Positions 6,516 through 15,638 are shown, numbered from the stretch's first letter. The stretch: DNA of 64,000 nucleotides from Streptomyces sp. NBC_01431 (GCF_036231355.1 NZ_CP109496.1:6944001-7008000), one strand, 5' to 3'. Notes: generated by a model not told the origin, from the letters alone. A program made the numbers and translations.

Positions 6516-8229
6516 GCTCGACCGTGCCGGCTACGCCGATCTGTTCGGCCCCACCACTGGTGACCGCATCCGGCTCGCGGACACCGACCTGCTGGTCGAG
6601 ATCGAGGAGGACCGCTCGGGCGGACCCGGCCGCGCGGGCGACGAGGCCGTGTTCGGCGGTGGCAAGGTCATCCGCGAGTCCATGGGGCAGGCCCGGACCA
6701 CCCGGGCCGAAGGCGCTCCCGACACCGTTGTCACCGGCGTCGTGATCATCGACCACTGGGGCATCGTCAAGGCGGACGTCGGCATCCGCGACGGCCGCGT
6801 CACGGGCATCGGCAAGGCCGGCAACCCGGACACCATGGACGGAGTCCACCCGGAGCTCGTCATCGGCCCGGAGACCGAGATCATCGCGGGCAACGGGAGG
6901 ATCCTCACCGCGGGAGCCGTCGACACCCACGTCCACTTCATCTCGCCCACCCTCATCGACCAGGCGCTCTCCTCCGGCATCACCACGCTGGTCGGCGGCG
7001 GCACGGGCCCCGCCGAGGGCACCAAGGCCACCACCATCACGCCGGGCCCCTGGCATCTGGCCCGGATGTTCGCCGCCCTGGAGAACGCGCCCGTCAACAT
7101 CGGTCTGCTCGGCAAGGGCAACACCATGTCGCGCGAGGCCATGTACTCCCAGCTGCGCGGCGGCGCCCTCGGGTTCAAGATCCATGAGGACTGGGGCGCC
7201 ACCCCCGCCGTCATCGACGCCTGCCTGAGCGTCTGCGACGAGACCGGCGCCCAACTCGCCATCCACACCGACACGTTGAACGAGGCGGGCTTCGTCGGCG
7301 ACACGCTCGCCGCCATCGCGGGCCGCTCGATCCACGCGTACCACACCGAAGGCGCGGGCGGCGGCCACGCCCCCGACATCATCACCGTGGTCTCGCAGCC
7401 CAACGTGCTGCCCAGCTCCACCAACCCGACCCGGCCGCACACCGTCAACACCATCGAGGAACACCTCGACATGCTGATGGTCTGTCACCACCTGAACCCG
7501 GCGGTTCCGGAGGACCTCTCCTTCGCAGAGTCCCGCATCAGGCCCTCGACCATCGCGGCCGAGGACTTCCTGCACGACCTCGGAGCCATCTCGATCATCT
7601 CCTCCGACTCCCAGGCGATGGGCCGGATCGGCGAGGTCGTACTGCGCACGTGGCAGACCGCGCACGTCATGAAGGTGCGCCGCGGCGCGCTGCCCGGTGA
7701 CGGGCGGGCCGACAACCACCGGGTGCGCCGCTATGTCGCCAAGTACACGATCAACCCGGCCGTCGCCCAGGGCCTCGACCACGAGATCGGCTCGGTCGAG
7801 AGCGGTAAGCTCGCCGACCTCGTGCTGTGGGACCCCGCGTTCTTCGGTGTCAAGCCGCAGCTCGTCATCAAGGGCGGCCAGATCGCGTACGCGCAGATGG
7901 GCGACGCGAACGCGTCGATCCCCACCCCGCAGCCGGTGCTGCCCCGGCCGATGTTCGGTGCGTACGGCAAGGCGCCCGCGGCCAACTCGTTCAACTTCGT
8001 CTCATCGGCGGCCATCGAGGACGGTCTTCCCGAACGGCTCGGTCTGGACAAGGAGTTCGTGGCGATCAAGAACACCCGCCGGGTCGGCAAGGCGGACATG
8101 CGCCAGAACGACGCCCTGCCGGACGTCAAGGTCGACCCGGACACCTTCACGGTGACCATCGACGGCGACGTGGTGGAACCGGCACCGGCCGCCGAACTCC
8201 CCATGGCCCAGCGGTACTTCCTCTTCTGA
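6508..8229 (+). CDS. ureC: Urease subunit alpha
   Basis: This is the 573-residue catalytic chain. The dinickel ligands and active-site residues are present: H-V-H (His141, His143), the carbamylated lysine in G-F-K-I-H-E-D-W-G (Lys224), His253 in A-I-H-T-D, His279 in A-Y-H-T-E-G-A-G-G-G-H, and the mobile flap C-H-H-L (Cys326). The aspartate motif S-S-D-S-Q-A-M-G-R follows. Length and order are normal, so active urease is expected once nickel is inserted. The ATG at 6508 lies inside the end of ureB. UreC hydrolyses urea in the cytosol, supplying ammonia for glutamine synthetase. Confidence 0.98.
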   Translation: MAELDRAGYADLFGPTTGDRIRLADTDLLVEIEEDRSGGPGRAGDEAVFGGGKVIRESMGQARTTRAEGAPDTVVTGVVIIDHWGIVKADVGIRDGRVTGIGKAGNPDTMDGVHPELVIGPETEIIAGNGRILTAGAVDTHVHFISPTLIDQALSSGITTLVGGGTGPAEGTKATTITPGPWHLARMFAALENAPVNIGLLGKGNTMSREAMYSQLRGGALGFKIHEDWGATPAVIDACLSVCDETGAQLAIHTDTLNEAGFVGDTLAAIAGRSIHAYHTEGAGGGHAPDIITVVSQPNVLPSSTNPTRPHTVNTIEEHLDMLMVCHHLNPAVPEDLSFAESRIRPSTIAAEDFLHDLGAISIISSDSQAMGRIGEVVLRTWQTAHVMKVRRGALPGDGRADNHRVRRYVAKYTINPAVAQGLDHEIGSVESGKLADLVLWDPAFFGVKPQLVIKGGQIAYAQMGDANASIPTPQPVLPRPMFGAYGKAPAANSFNFVSSAAIEDGLPERLGLDKEFVAIKNTRRVGKADMRQNDALPDVKVDPDTFTVTIDGDVVEPAPAAELPMAQRYFLF

Positions 8230-8243
8230 CGGGCTGTCATCAC

Positions 8244-8918
8244 ATGAGTCGCGCAGCACTGCTCGTCCTCGCCGACGGCCGGTTCCCCGCCGGTGGCCAC
8301 GCCCACTCGGGCGGGGCCGAACCGGCCGTCAAGGCGGGCCGCATCAAAAACCCGGCCGACCTCGCGGAGTTCTGCCGGGGCCGACTGCATACGGCGGGCC
8401 TCACCGCCGCCGCGCTGGCCGCGGCGGCGGCCGCGGGCCTCGACCCGCTCGCCCTCGACGAGGCGGCCGACGCCCGCACTCCGTCGCCGGCCCTGCGGGC
8501 CACGGCCCGCAAGCTCGGCCGCCAGATGATGCGCGCGGCCCGTGCGACCTGGCCGTGCGCCGAGCTCGACGCGCTGGCCGCGGCCCGCCCGCGCGGCGCC
8601 CACCAGCCGATCGTGCTCGGTCTCGCCGCGCGCGCGGCCGGGCTCGGGCCGACGGACGCGGCGCACTGCGTGGCGTACGAGACGGTCAGCGGCCCGGCGA
8701 CGGCGGCCGTACGGCTGTTGAGCCTCGACCCGTTCGACGCGACGGCCGTGCTGGCGCGGCTCGCGCCGGAGCTGGACTCGGTGGCGCGGGATGCCGCGCT
8801 CGCCGCCGCTCAGGCGGCGGTCGAGGGTCTCGACGCGCTCCCCGCGGCGTCTGCCCCGCTGCTGGACATCTCCGCGCAGGCGCATGCCGCTTGGCCGGTG
8901 CGGCTGTTCGCGTCATAG
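8244..8918 (+). CDS. ureF: Urease accessory protein UreF
   Basis: The 224-residue, nearly all-helical protein begins M-S-R-A-A-L-L-V-L-A-D-G-R-F-P-A-G-G-H-A-H-S-G-G, the signature of UreF (the short form found in actinobacteria). It is alanine-rich throughout and has the conserved A-Y-E-T-V-S-G-P-A-T-A-A-V-R-L segment. UreF, with UreD/H and UreG, forms the activation complex that delivers nickel and CO2 to apo-urease; it works as the GTPase-coupling factor. It starts 14 bases after ureC. There is no ureE between ureC and ureF, so nickel delivery must use UreG alone or a distant metallochaperone. Confidence 0.93.
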   Translation: MSRAALLVLADGRFPAGGHAHSGGAEPAVKAGRIKNPADLAEFCRGRLHTAGLTAAALAAAAAAGLDPLALDEAADARTPSPALRATARKLGRQMMRAARATWPCAELDALAAARPRGAHQPIVLGLAARAAGLGPTDAAHCVAYETVSGPATAAVRLLSLDPFDATAVLARLAPELDSVARDAALAAAQAAVEGLDALPAASAPLLDISAQAHAAWPVRLFAS

Positions 8919-8937
8919 AGGGGCGCCGGCCCCGTAC

Positions 8938-9001
8938 CGGGGGCTCTGCCCCCAGATCCCGATCGCGCCTGAAGGGCGCTCGTTCTCGAACGCCGGACGG
9001 G
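8938..9001 (+). repeat. Dispersed Streptomyces intergenic repeat inside the ure operon
   Basis: The gap between ureF and ureG holds the GGGGCTCTGCCCCC palindrome followed by a CGCCTGAAGGGCG...GAACGCCGGACGGG stretch. This is a common Streptomyces intergenic repeat and can fold into a hairpin. It lies within the operon, so it could reduce or stabilise downstream mRNA. Confidence 0.55.
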
Positions 9002-9062
9002 CCAACGGTGTTGACCCCAACCGAACCCCCAACGGCGTAACCCATCCCTCCCTGGAGCCCCC

Positions 9063-9740
9063 ATGCACCTCGACCACTCCCACGAAGGCCCCGCCGCCGT
9101 CAGCGCGGATGCCCGCCGTCCCGATGGCACCCGGCGTGCTCTGCGCATCGGGCTCGGGGGGCCCGTCGGGTCCGGGAAGACCGCTACCGTCGCCGCGCTC
9201 TGCCGGGCCCTGCGCGACGAGCTCTCCATCGCCGTCGTCACCAACGACATCTACACGCGCGAGGACGCCGCCTTCCTGCTGCGCAACGCCGTGCTGCCGC
9301 CCGAGCGGATCCAGGCCGTGGAGACCGGGGCCTGCCCGCACACCGCGATCCGCGACGACATCTCCGCCAATCTCGAAGCGGTCGAGGACCTGGAGGAGGC
9401 GGTCGGGCCGCTCGATCTGATCCTCGTCGAGTCCGGTGGCGACAACCTGACCGCCACCTTCTCCAAGGGTCTGGTCGACGCCCAGATCTTCGTCATCGAC
9501 GTGGCCGGCGGCGACGACATCCCGCGTAAGGGCGGCCCCGGCGTCACCACCGCCGACCTGCTCGTCGTCAACAAGACCGACCTCGCCCCGTACGTCGGCT
9601 CCGACCTCGGCCGGATGGCCCGCGACGCCAAGGAGCAGCGCGCCGAACTCCCCGTGGTCTTCCAGTCGTTGAGGTCCAAGGACGGGGTCGCCGAGGTCGC
9701 CGGATGGGTACGAGGGCAGCTCGCGGCATGGGTGGCCTGA
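9063..9740 (+). CDS. ureG: Urease accessory GTPase UreG
   Basis: The 225-residue SIMIBI-class GTPase has a P-loop G-G-P-V-G-S-G-K-T (about residues 32-40), V-T-N-D-I-Y-T-R-E-D, the C-P-H metal-binding motif in T-G-A-C-P-H-T-A-I-R, E-S-G-G-D-N-L-T-A-T-F-S, and the base-recognition N-K-T-D-L-A. The short N-terminal His-containing tail (H-L-D-H-S-H) may bind nickel, which could partly make up for the missing UreE. GTP hydrolysis powers nickel insertion into UreC. It follows ureF after a 144-bp repeat-containing gap and overlaps ureD by 13 bases. Confidence 0.97.
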   Translation: MHLDHSHEGPAAVSADARRPDGTRRALRIGLGGPVGSGKTATVAALCRALRDELSIAVVTNDIYTREDAAFLLRNAVLPPERIQAVETGACPHTAIRDDISANLEAVEDLEEAVGPLDLILVESGGDNLTATFSKGLVDAQIFVIDVAGGDDIPRKGGPGVTTADLLVVNKTDLAPYVGSDLGRMARDAKEQRAELPVVFQSLRSKDGVAEVAGWVRGQLAAWVA

Positions 9741-10537
9741 CCGCCGGCGCGACGGGCCTGCGCGCCACCGCCCGCATCGTCGCCACCCCCGAAGGCCTGC
9801 CCGTGCTCGAAGGGGAGGGCCCGCTCGCGCTGCGCCGCACCCGGGCGAAGGGGCCGTGGCACCGCGTCACCGTCATCGGCGCGATGAGTGCCCCGCTCGG
9901 CGGCGACCGCATCGCCCTCGAAGCGGAGGCGCGCGCAGGCGCGCGGCTCGCCGTGGACTCGGCGGCCGCCACCATCGCGCTGCCCGGCCGCGGCGGCGAA
10001 CAGGCGCACTACGACGTACGGCTCACCGTCGGCGAGGGCGCCGAACTGCGCTGGCTGCCCGAGCAGCTCATCTCCGCGCACGGCAGCGACCTGCGGATGC
10101 GAACACGGATCGACCTCGCGGCCGGCGCCCGCCTGGTGTTCCGCGAGGAACAGGTGCTCGGCCGTCACGGTGAGGCGCCCGGCACCCTCACCAGCCGCCT
10201 CACCGTGTACCGCGCCGGCCGCCCGCTCCTGGACCAGGAGCTGGCCTTCGGGCCCGGCGCACCCGGCGGCTGGGACGGGGGAGCGGTGCTCGGCGGCCAT
10301 CGGGCGGCGGGCCAACTGCTCGTCGTGGAACCGGAGTTCGCCGACCGGCTCGCCGAACCCCGGATGCTCGGCGAGCACGCCGTGCTCACCCCGCTCGCCG
10401 GACCGGCCTTCCTCGTGACCGCGCTCGCCCCGGACGCCCGGCTGCTGCGCCGCACACTCGACGAGGCCCTCGCCACGGCACCCCGCGACATGGCGACCGC
10501 TCAGCGGAACACCTCGTACCGGCTATCGGTTCGGTAA
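9728..10537 (+). CDS. ureD: Urease accessory protein UreD
   Basis: The 269-residue UreD/UreH protein is read from the ATG at 9728, which overlaps the ureG end and has GAGGGC about 10 bases upstream; an ATG at 9704 is possible. Typical parts are the beta-rich N-terminal half with W-H-R-V-T-V-I-G, E-A-R-A-G-A-R-L-A-V-D-S-A-A-A-T, the L-R-W-L-P-E-Q-L-I-S-A-H-G-S motif, and E-F-A-D-R-L-A-E-P. UreD is the platform that docks apo-urease to UreF-UreG. As the last gene of ureABCFGD, it completes the known accessory set except for UreE. Confidence 0.94.
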   Translation: MGGLTAGATGLRATARIVATPEGLPVLEGEGPLALRRTRAKGPWHRVTVIGAMSAPLGGDRIALEAEARAGARLAVDSAAATIALPGRGGEQAHYDVRLTVGEGAELRWLPEQLISAHGSDLRMRTRIDLAAGARLVFREEQVLGRHGEAPGTLTSRLTVYRAGRPLLDQELAFGPGAPGGWDGGAVLGGHRAAGQLLVVEPEFADRLAEPRMLGEHAVLTPLAGPAFLVTALAPDARLLRRTLDEALATAPRDMATAQRNTSYRLSVR

Positions 10538-10649
10538 AGAAACGCCCGTACGGCCTGTGCACAGCGGGCACACAGACGAAAGGATCCCCCAACAGGCCCA
10601 AACGGTGCGCTGTTGAGCGACAGCGCACTTCAGCAGGGGGAGGTACCAC

Positions 10650-12227
10650 TTGAGACGCACCGCAGTGCTCGGCTCGGCCGGCACTCTGATCGCGGGCACG
10701 CTGATGGTGGGCGCGATAGCGGCTCCGGTCGCCAGCGCCGACAACCGCGACCACGGCTGGTCCGAGGCGCGTGGCGTACAGGTCGCCGCCGACCGGGCGG
10801 CCAAGCAGGGCATCAACTGGACGGACTGCCCCGCCGACTGGGCCATCGCCAAGCCCATTCAGTGCGGTTACGTGAGCGTCCCGCTCGACTACGCCCGTCC
10901 CAACGGCAAGCAGATCAAGCTCGCCGTGGACCGCATCGGCAACACCGGCACCAAGGCCGAGCGCCAGGGTGCCCTCGTCTACAACCCGGGCGGCCCCGGT
11001 GGTTCGGGCATGGCCTTCCCGACCCGGGTGACCAAGAAGAACCCACTGTGGACGAACACGTCGAAGGCGTACGACTTCGTGGGCTTCGACCCGCGCGGCG
11101 TGGGCCACTCGACGCCGATCTCCTGTGTCGACCCGCAGGAGTACGCCAAGGCGCCGAAGCCCGACCCGGTTCCGGCCGGCGAGGCCGACAAGCGGGCCCA
11201 GCGCAAGCTCGCCGCCGAGTACGCGGACGGCTGCGCGGAGCGCAGCGGCTGGATGCTGCCGTACATGACCACCCCGAACACCGCCCGCGACCTGGATGTC
11301 ATCCGCGCCGCCCTCGGGGAGAAGAAGATCAACTACCTGGGCGTCTCCTACGGCACCTACCTGGGCGCGGTCTACGGCACCCTCTTCCCGTCGCACGTGC
11401 GACGCATGATCGTGGACAGCGTCGTCAACCCGGCCCAGGACAACATCTGGTACCAGGCCAACCTGGAGCAGGACGTCGCCTTCCAGGCCCGCTGGAACCA
11501 GTGGGAGGACTGGGTCGCGAAGTACGACGCCACCTTCCACCTGGGTACCACCCGGGCGCAGGTCGAGGCCCAGTGGCTGAAGCTGCGCGCGGACGCCAAG
11601 AAGAGCCCGCTGGGCGGTCAGGTCGGTCCCGCCGAGCTCATCGGGTACTTCCAGAAGGCCCCGTACTACGACTCGTACTGGGTGCCGGTCGCCAAGGCCC
11701 TCAGCGCCTACGCCGCGGGTGACAGCAAGCCCGTCATCGCTGCCGCTGCCCCCGACATGTCGGACATCAAGGGCAACATCGCGTCGGAGAACGGCAATGC
11801 CGTCTACACCGCCGTCGAGTGCGCGGACGCCAAGTGGCCCACCAGCTGGCGCAAGTGGGACCGCGACAACACCAAGCTGAACAAGGACTACCCGTTCATG
11901 ACCTGGGCGAACGCCTGGATGAACCTGCCGTGCGCCACCTGGCCCGCCAAGCAGCAGACTCCGGTCGAGGTCAAGACGGGCCGCGGCCTGCCGCAGGTCC
12001 TCATCGTGCAGAGCACCAATGACGCCGCCACCCCGTTCAAGGGCGCCGTCGAGCTGCACAAGCGCTTCAAGAACTCGCGCCTCATCATCGAGAAGGGCGC
12101 CGGCTCGCACGGTGTGACCGGACTCGTCAACCCGTGCATCAACTCGCGCGTCGACGACTACCTGCTCACCGGCAAGACCGACAGCGCGGACTTCACGTGC
12201 ACCCCGCACGCGACGCCCGCGCCGTAG
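10650..12227 (+). CDS. Secreted alpha/beta-hydrolase peptidase (tripeptidyl aminopeptidase/SlpD-E type)
   Basis: A TTG at 10650 is the start because GGGGGAGG precedes it by 7 bases. The 525-residue protein has a signal peptide (charged M-R-R, hydrophobic core, A-S-A cleavage near residue 30). The catalytic domain has Y-N-P-G-G-P-G-G-S-G (oxyanion hole, residues 111-120) and G-V-S-Y-G with nucleophile Ser233. The C-terminal TAP-like domain contributes Q-S-T-N-D-A-A-T-P (Asp) and G-S-H-G (His). The family includes Streptomyces mycelium-associated proteinases SlpD/SlpE and Tap, which release N-terminal tripeptides from secreted proteins. No lipobox is present, so it should be released or wall-associated. 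It stands alone, followed by a strong terminator. Confidence 0.9.
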   Translation: MRRTAVLGSAGTLIAGTLMVGAIAAPVASADNRDHGWSEARGVQVAADRAAKQGINWTDCPADWAIAKPIQCGYVSVPLDYARPNGKQIKLAVDRIGNTGTKAERQGALVYNPGGPGGSGMAFPTRVTKKNPLWTNTSKAYDFVGFDPRGVGHSTPISCVDPQEYAKAPKPDPVPAGEADKRAQRKLAAEYADGCAERSGWMLPYMTTPNTARDLDVIRAALGEKKINYLGVSYGTYLGAVYGTLFPSHVRRMIVDSVVNPAQDNIWYQANLEQDVAFQARWNQWEDWVAKYDATFHLGTTRAQVEAQWLKLRADAKKSPLGGQVGPAELIGYFQKAPYYDSYWVPVAKALSAYAAGDSKPVIAAAAPDMSDIKGNIASENGNAVYTAVECADAKWPTSWRKWDRDNTKLNKDYPFMTWANAWMNLPCATWPAKQQTPVEVKTGRGLPQVLIVQSTNDAATPFKGAVELHKRFKNSRLIIEKGAGSHGVTGLVNPCINSRVDDYLLTGKTDSADFTCTPHATPAP

Positions 12228-12242
12228 CGGCCAGTTGAGCCC

Positions 12243-12275
12243 AGCGGGGCGGCCGGAGCTTCCGGCCGCCCCGCT
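12243..12275. terminator. Strong bidirectional terminator
   Basis: Fifteen perfectly paired bases (AGCGGGGCGGCCGGA, 12243-12257, with 12261-12275) close a 3-base loop between the convergent peptidase and SDR genes. Confidence 0.85.
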
Positions 12276-12303
12276 GCTGTCGTGTCCGCCGTCCTGACGT
12301 CCG

Positions 12304-13332
12304 TCAGGTGCGGCGCGCGGCCAGCCAGGCGTCCTCGGCCGCGTAGTCGAAGAGGTCGCCGTACCTGGCCATCGGCGGGAACGCCGCGCGCCAGTCCCGG
12401 CCCTTCAGCTCGGCGGCGAGCCACTCGACCGTCTGCGGCAGCGATGAAACGTACCCGGTCACCGGCCGGTAGCCCAGCTCCCGTTCGGCCGCCGACATGT
12501 CGTACACGACCGGATGCGGACCACTCCACGGTGTAAGCCCGACCATCGCCTCCGGCGCACCGTCCATCGGCACGATCTCGCTGCGCACCCCCAGCACCTC
12601 ATCGACGGCAGCGCTGATCTCCGCGACCGTCGGTGCCTCGGGATCCGCCGCGTTCAGCACCCGCGAGCCGGGCTTGAGCGCGGCCAGCCGGATCAGCTCG
12701 GCGATGTTGGCCACGTGCGAGGGATGGAAGCGGCTGCGGCCGCCGTACGCCAGGATCCGCACCGGCCGCCCGTCCAACGCCCGCTTCACGAAGTGGAGTT
12801 CACGCGGGCTGCGGCAGTGCGGACCATGGATGGCGCCCGCACGCAGCAGCGTCGAAGGCACCGCCGACTCAAGGAGCTCCCGCTCCAGCGCGACCTTCCT
12901 GGTGCCGTACGTGGCATCGCCGGGCGCCACCGTGGCCAGCGATTCGACGATCGGGACCGGGTAGCGCGGCGATCCGTCCGGTTCGCTCTGGGTGTCGAAG
13001 CTGCGCCCCTTGTCGTCCTCGTACACCGCGCCGCTGGAGATCACCACCGCCGACCCGATCCGGTCGCCGAGGCCGGTCAACTGCCGTGCGTGCCGCTGCC
13101 CGTAGGCCACCACGTCGACCAGCACGTCGACGCCGTCCCCGAGCGCCGCGGCGAGCGCAGCGTCGTCCTCCCGGTCCAGGCGCACCCGCTGTACGCCCCC
13201 GGACCAGTCGGCGTCCCCGCCGCCGCTCCGTGACGCGGCCCGCACCTCCCAGCCGTCCTCGGCGAGCGCGCGCACCGCGGCCCGCCCGATCTGTCCCGTA
13301 GCTCCTATGACGAACGCCGATCCCTTGGTCAT
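12304..13332 (-). CDS. NAD-dependent epimerase/dehydratase (extended SDR) family protein
   Basis: The 342-residue protein opens with the extended SDR/NmrA-like nucleotide motif G-A-T-G-Q-I-G (residues 9-15). It then has an S-S-G-A-V-Y-E strand, a Y-G-T-R-K active-site pair (Tyr and Lys, four residues apart), and a late substrate-domain Y-D-M-S-A-A-E-R-E-L-G-Y-R-P stretch typical of extended SDRs. It probably acts on a nucleotide-sugar or related carbonyl substrate in the cytosol. No pathway is given by its neighbours: upstream, 93 bases away in the same direction, is a PlsC acyltransferase. The substrate is unknown. The start ATG has only a weak ribosome-binding site. Confidence 0.8.
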   Translation of the reverse strand: MTKGSAFVIGATGQIGRAAVRALAEDGWEVRAASRSGGGDADWSGGVQRVRLDREDDAALAAALGDGVDVLVDVVAYGQRHARQLTGLGDRIGSAVVISSGAVYEDDKGRSFDTQSEPDGSPRYPVPIVESLATVAPGDATYGTRKVALERELLESAVPSTLLRAGAIHGPHCRSPRELHFVKRALDGRPVRILAYGGRSRFHPSHVANIAELIRLAALKPGSRVLNAADPEAPTVAEISAAVDEVLGVRSEIVPMDGAPEAMVGLTPWSGPHPVVYDMSAAERELGYRPVTGYVSSLPQTVEWLAAELKGRDWRAAFPPMARYGDLFDYAAEDAWLAARRT

Positions 13333-13425
13333 AGCGGGAAGCTACGCCGCGATGATCACCGCGGTCCGATCGTTTCGCCCTGCGCGGATCCGCCCAGGGC
13401 TGAGGGCACGCGGGAACTTTCCACC

Positions 13426-14127
13426 TCAGCTGATGATTCCGCGGAACTTCCGCGACTGCTCCGCTTTCACATCGGCCGCGTACCGGTCCACGTATTCCTG
13501 ACCCGACAGCTCCATGACCTTGTACATGATTTCGTCGGTGATGGCCCGCAGTACGGCCTTTTCGTCCTCCATCCCCGCATAGCGGGAGAAGTCCAGCGGT
13601 TCGCCGAAGCGAATGGCGACCCGTTTGATCCTCGGTACGACCTGGCCGGGCGGCTGGATCTCGAAGGTGCCGACCATGGCACACGGGATCACCGGGACCC
13701 GCCCCCGGATCGCCATCACCGCGACGCCGACCTTGCCCTTGTAGAGCTTGCCGTCGGGAGAGCGGGTGCCCTCCGGGTAGATGCCGAGCAGCTCGTCCTT
13801 GCCGAGCACCCCGAGCCCCTCCCGGATCGCGGCCCGGCCCGCCTCCTTGCCGGATCGGTCCACCGGGATCTGCCCGATGGCACGGAAGAAGGCGGCGGTG
13901 AGCCTGCCCTTGATCCCGGGCCCGGTGAAGTACTCCTGCTTGGCGAGGAAGGTGATGCGCCGCTTCAGCATCACCGGCATAAGGAAATGATCGGAGAAGG
14001 AGAGGTGATTGCCCGCGATGATCGCCGCGCCCTCCTCGGGAATGTGCTCCAAGCCCATCATCCTCGGCCGGAACAGCAGTCTCAACAAGGGCCCCAGGAC
14101 TGCGTATTTGAGGACGTAGTAGAGCAC
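13426..14127 (-). CDS. 1-acyl-sn-glycerol-3-phosphate acyltransferase, second paralogue
   Basis: GTG 14127 is chosen because AGGAG lies 7 bases upstream and the start M-L-Y-Y-V-L-K aligns with the other PlsC in the window; an ATG at 14145 would add six residues. The 233-residue product has the HX4D motif N-H-L-S-F-S-D, F-F-R-A-I-G-Q-I-P-V-D-R-S-G-K, and P-E-G-T-R-S-P-D-G-K-L-Y-K-G-K. Long segments are nearly identical to the protein at 4356-5051, so these are recent paralogues. Role: acylation of lysophosphatidic acid at the membrane. The C terminus is distinct and charged (E-Q-S-R-K-F-R). Confidence 0.9.
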   Translation of the reverse strand: MLYYVLKYAVLGPLLRLLFRPRMMGLEHIPEEGAAIIAGNHLSFSDHFLMPVMLKRRITFLAKQEYFTGPGIKGRLTAAFFRAIGQIPVDRSGKEAGRAAIREGLGVLGKDELLGIYPEGTRSPDGKLYKGKVGVAVMAIRGRVPVIPCAMVGTFEIQPPGQVVPRIKRVAIRFGEPLDFSRYAGMEDEKAVLRAITDEIMYKVMELSGQEYVDRYAADVKAEQSRKFRGIIS

Positions 14128-14332
14128 CCGCACGCTCCTCACCATTCGGGGGTGGTCAGTTTAGGGGGAGCGTCGCGCCCCTGTAACCACCGATGACCGG
14201 GCCGAGGCGCATCGATCAATCGGTCATTTCTGACGAGGTTCTTGAGCGTACGAAGCGCGCTTAGTGTACAAACGGGCACCGTCACCCGCACCCCCAGCGG
14301 CTCGGCTGACAAACGGGCTCGGGCGATGCCGC

Positions 14333-14494
14333 TCAGGTGCTGCCCGACACCGCGGCCGTTCCGATCGTGGCGAGCCCGAGCACCACCCAGCCGAACCACA
14401 GCCAGCCGCTGCTGCCGAGCGCCACCGTGTACGCCGTGACCAGGACCAGCATCACGACGGTGAGCATCATCATCGACTTCGTCGAACGGGGCAT
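14333..14494 (-). CDS. Small membrane protein (53 aa)
   Basis: A 54-codon minus-strand ORF runs from ATG 14494 to TGA 14333 with a GGGAGGAAGGGG ribosome-binding site in front. The product has a basic start (M-P-R-S-T-K-S), two hydrophobic helices (about residues 9-26 and 30-46) separated by G-S-S-G-W-L-W-F-G-W, and a short polar end. It lies 63 bases downstream of the CtaG-like gene in the same direction, so an operon is likely. The topology suggests a two-helix inner-membrane peptide, perhaps an accessory factor for the CtaG-like or oxidase assembly protein; that role is inference. Confidence 0.7.
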   Translation of the reverse strand: MPRSTKSMMMLTVVMLVLVTAYTVALGSSGWLWFGWVVLGLATIGTAAVSGST

Positions 14495-14557
14495 CGCGTC
14501 CCCTTCCTCCCGGCAGGCGCCGTGAAGACCATCGTCTCCCCGCGGAGGGTCCCGCCG

Positions 14558-15514
14558 CTACTGCCCGCGCGTGTTCAGGGAGGCGAGATAGGCGTTGTAG
14601 GCCTGAAGCTCCCGGTCACCGTCCCGGTCGGCGGCCCGGTCCGTACGGCGCGCCTGGCGCTTCTCGGTCGCGTACCACTGGAAGACCAGCGCGATCAGCA
14701 CGAGGACCGAGGGGATCTCGCTGAACGCCCAGGCGATGCCACCGGCGGCCTGCTGGTCGGTGAGCGCGTCGATGCCGAGGGAAGCGGGCGGATTCCGGTA
14801 CGTGCCGATCATGGGCTCGCTCGCCATCATCAGCGCGATGCCGAAGAAGGCGTGGAAGGGCATGCCCGCGAACAGCTCCAGCATCCGCATCACATAGCCG
14901 GGCCGGTGCGGTCCCGGGTCCACGCCCATGATCGGCCAGAAGAAGACGAGGCCGACCGCGAGGAAGTGCACCATCATCGCGATGTGCCCGGTCTTGGACT
15001 CCATGAGGAAGTCGAAGACCGGCGTGAAATAGAGCCCGTACAGGCTGGCGATGAACAGCGGAATGGTGAACGCCGGATGCGTGACGATCTTCATGTACCG
15101 GCTGTGCAGCAGCATCAGGAGCAGCTCGCGCGGACCCTTGCGGCCCCGCGCGGCGACCGGCAGGGCGCGCAGCGCGAGGGTGACCGGCGCGCCGAGCAGC
15201 AGCAGGATCGGCGACAGCATGCTGATCACCATGTGCTGCACCATGTGCACGCTGAACATGGACATGCCGTATTCGTTGAGCTTGGTGCACATGACGAGCG
15301 CGATGGTCAGGACGCCGACGGTCCACAGGATCATCCGGCTGACCGGCCAGCTGTCCCCCCGCCGCCTCAGCCGGACCACACCCCAGGCGTACAGGGCGAG
15401 CCCCAGCAGACAGCCGGTGAGGAAGAAGGGGTCCGCAGACCATTCGAGGCCCCGCGTCAGCGTGAACGGCGGCAGGTCCATGTTCATGTCCATGCCGTGC
15501 CCGCTGTGATCCAT
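14558..15514 (-). CDS. Cytochrome c oxidase assembly protein, caa3 CtaG type
   Basis: The 318-residue protein has an unusual Met/His-rich N terminus (M-D-H-S-G-H-G-M-D-M-N-M-D), a likely copper-binding segment, followed by about seven membrane helices. Signature patches of the caa3_CtaG family are H-M-V-Q-H-M-V-I-S-M-L-S-P, G-L-Y-F-T-P, and F-A-G-M-P-F-H-A-F-F-G-I. CtaG-type proteins help insert copper into the Cu-B site of cytochrome oxidase. AGGAG precedes the ATG. This is an orphan copy away from cta genes, with a 53-residue membrane protein downstream. The Met/His-rich tail favours a copper role but does not prove it. Confidence 0.85.
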   Translation of the reverse strand: MDHSGHGMDMNMDLPPFTLTRGLEWSADPFFLTGCLLGLALYAWGVVRLRRRGDSWPVSRMILWTVGVLTIALVMCTKLNEYGMSMFSVHMVQHMVISMLSPILLLLGAPVTLALRALPVAARGRKGPRELLLMLLHSRYMKIVTHPAFTIPLFIASLYGLYFTPVFDFLMESKTGHIAMMVHFLAVGLVFFWPIMGVDPGPHRPGYVMRMLELFAGMPFHAFFGIALMMASEPMIGTYRNPPASLGIDALTDQQAAGGIAWAFSEIPSVLVLIALVFQWYATEKRQARRTDRAADRDGDRELQAYNAYLASLNTRGQ

Positions 15515-15558
15515 CCGCTGACTCCTGATTCGTACCGGTTGTCCCCGACCAGACTAGA

Positions 15559-15592
15559 ACCGCCCCCGGCCGCTGCTGCGGCCGGGGGCGGT
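15559..15592 (-). terminator. Terminator downstream of phosphofructokinase
   Basis: Fifteen perfectly paired bases (15559-15573 with 15578-15592) around TGCT, 46 bases beyond the phosphofructokinase stop and 45 bases before the CtaG-like start. Confidence 0.85.
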
Positions 15593-15638
15593 CCTTGCCT
15601 ACTGAACAAACCGGGAACGAGCGGAACCGGTCCGGAAA

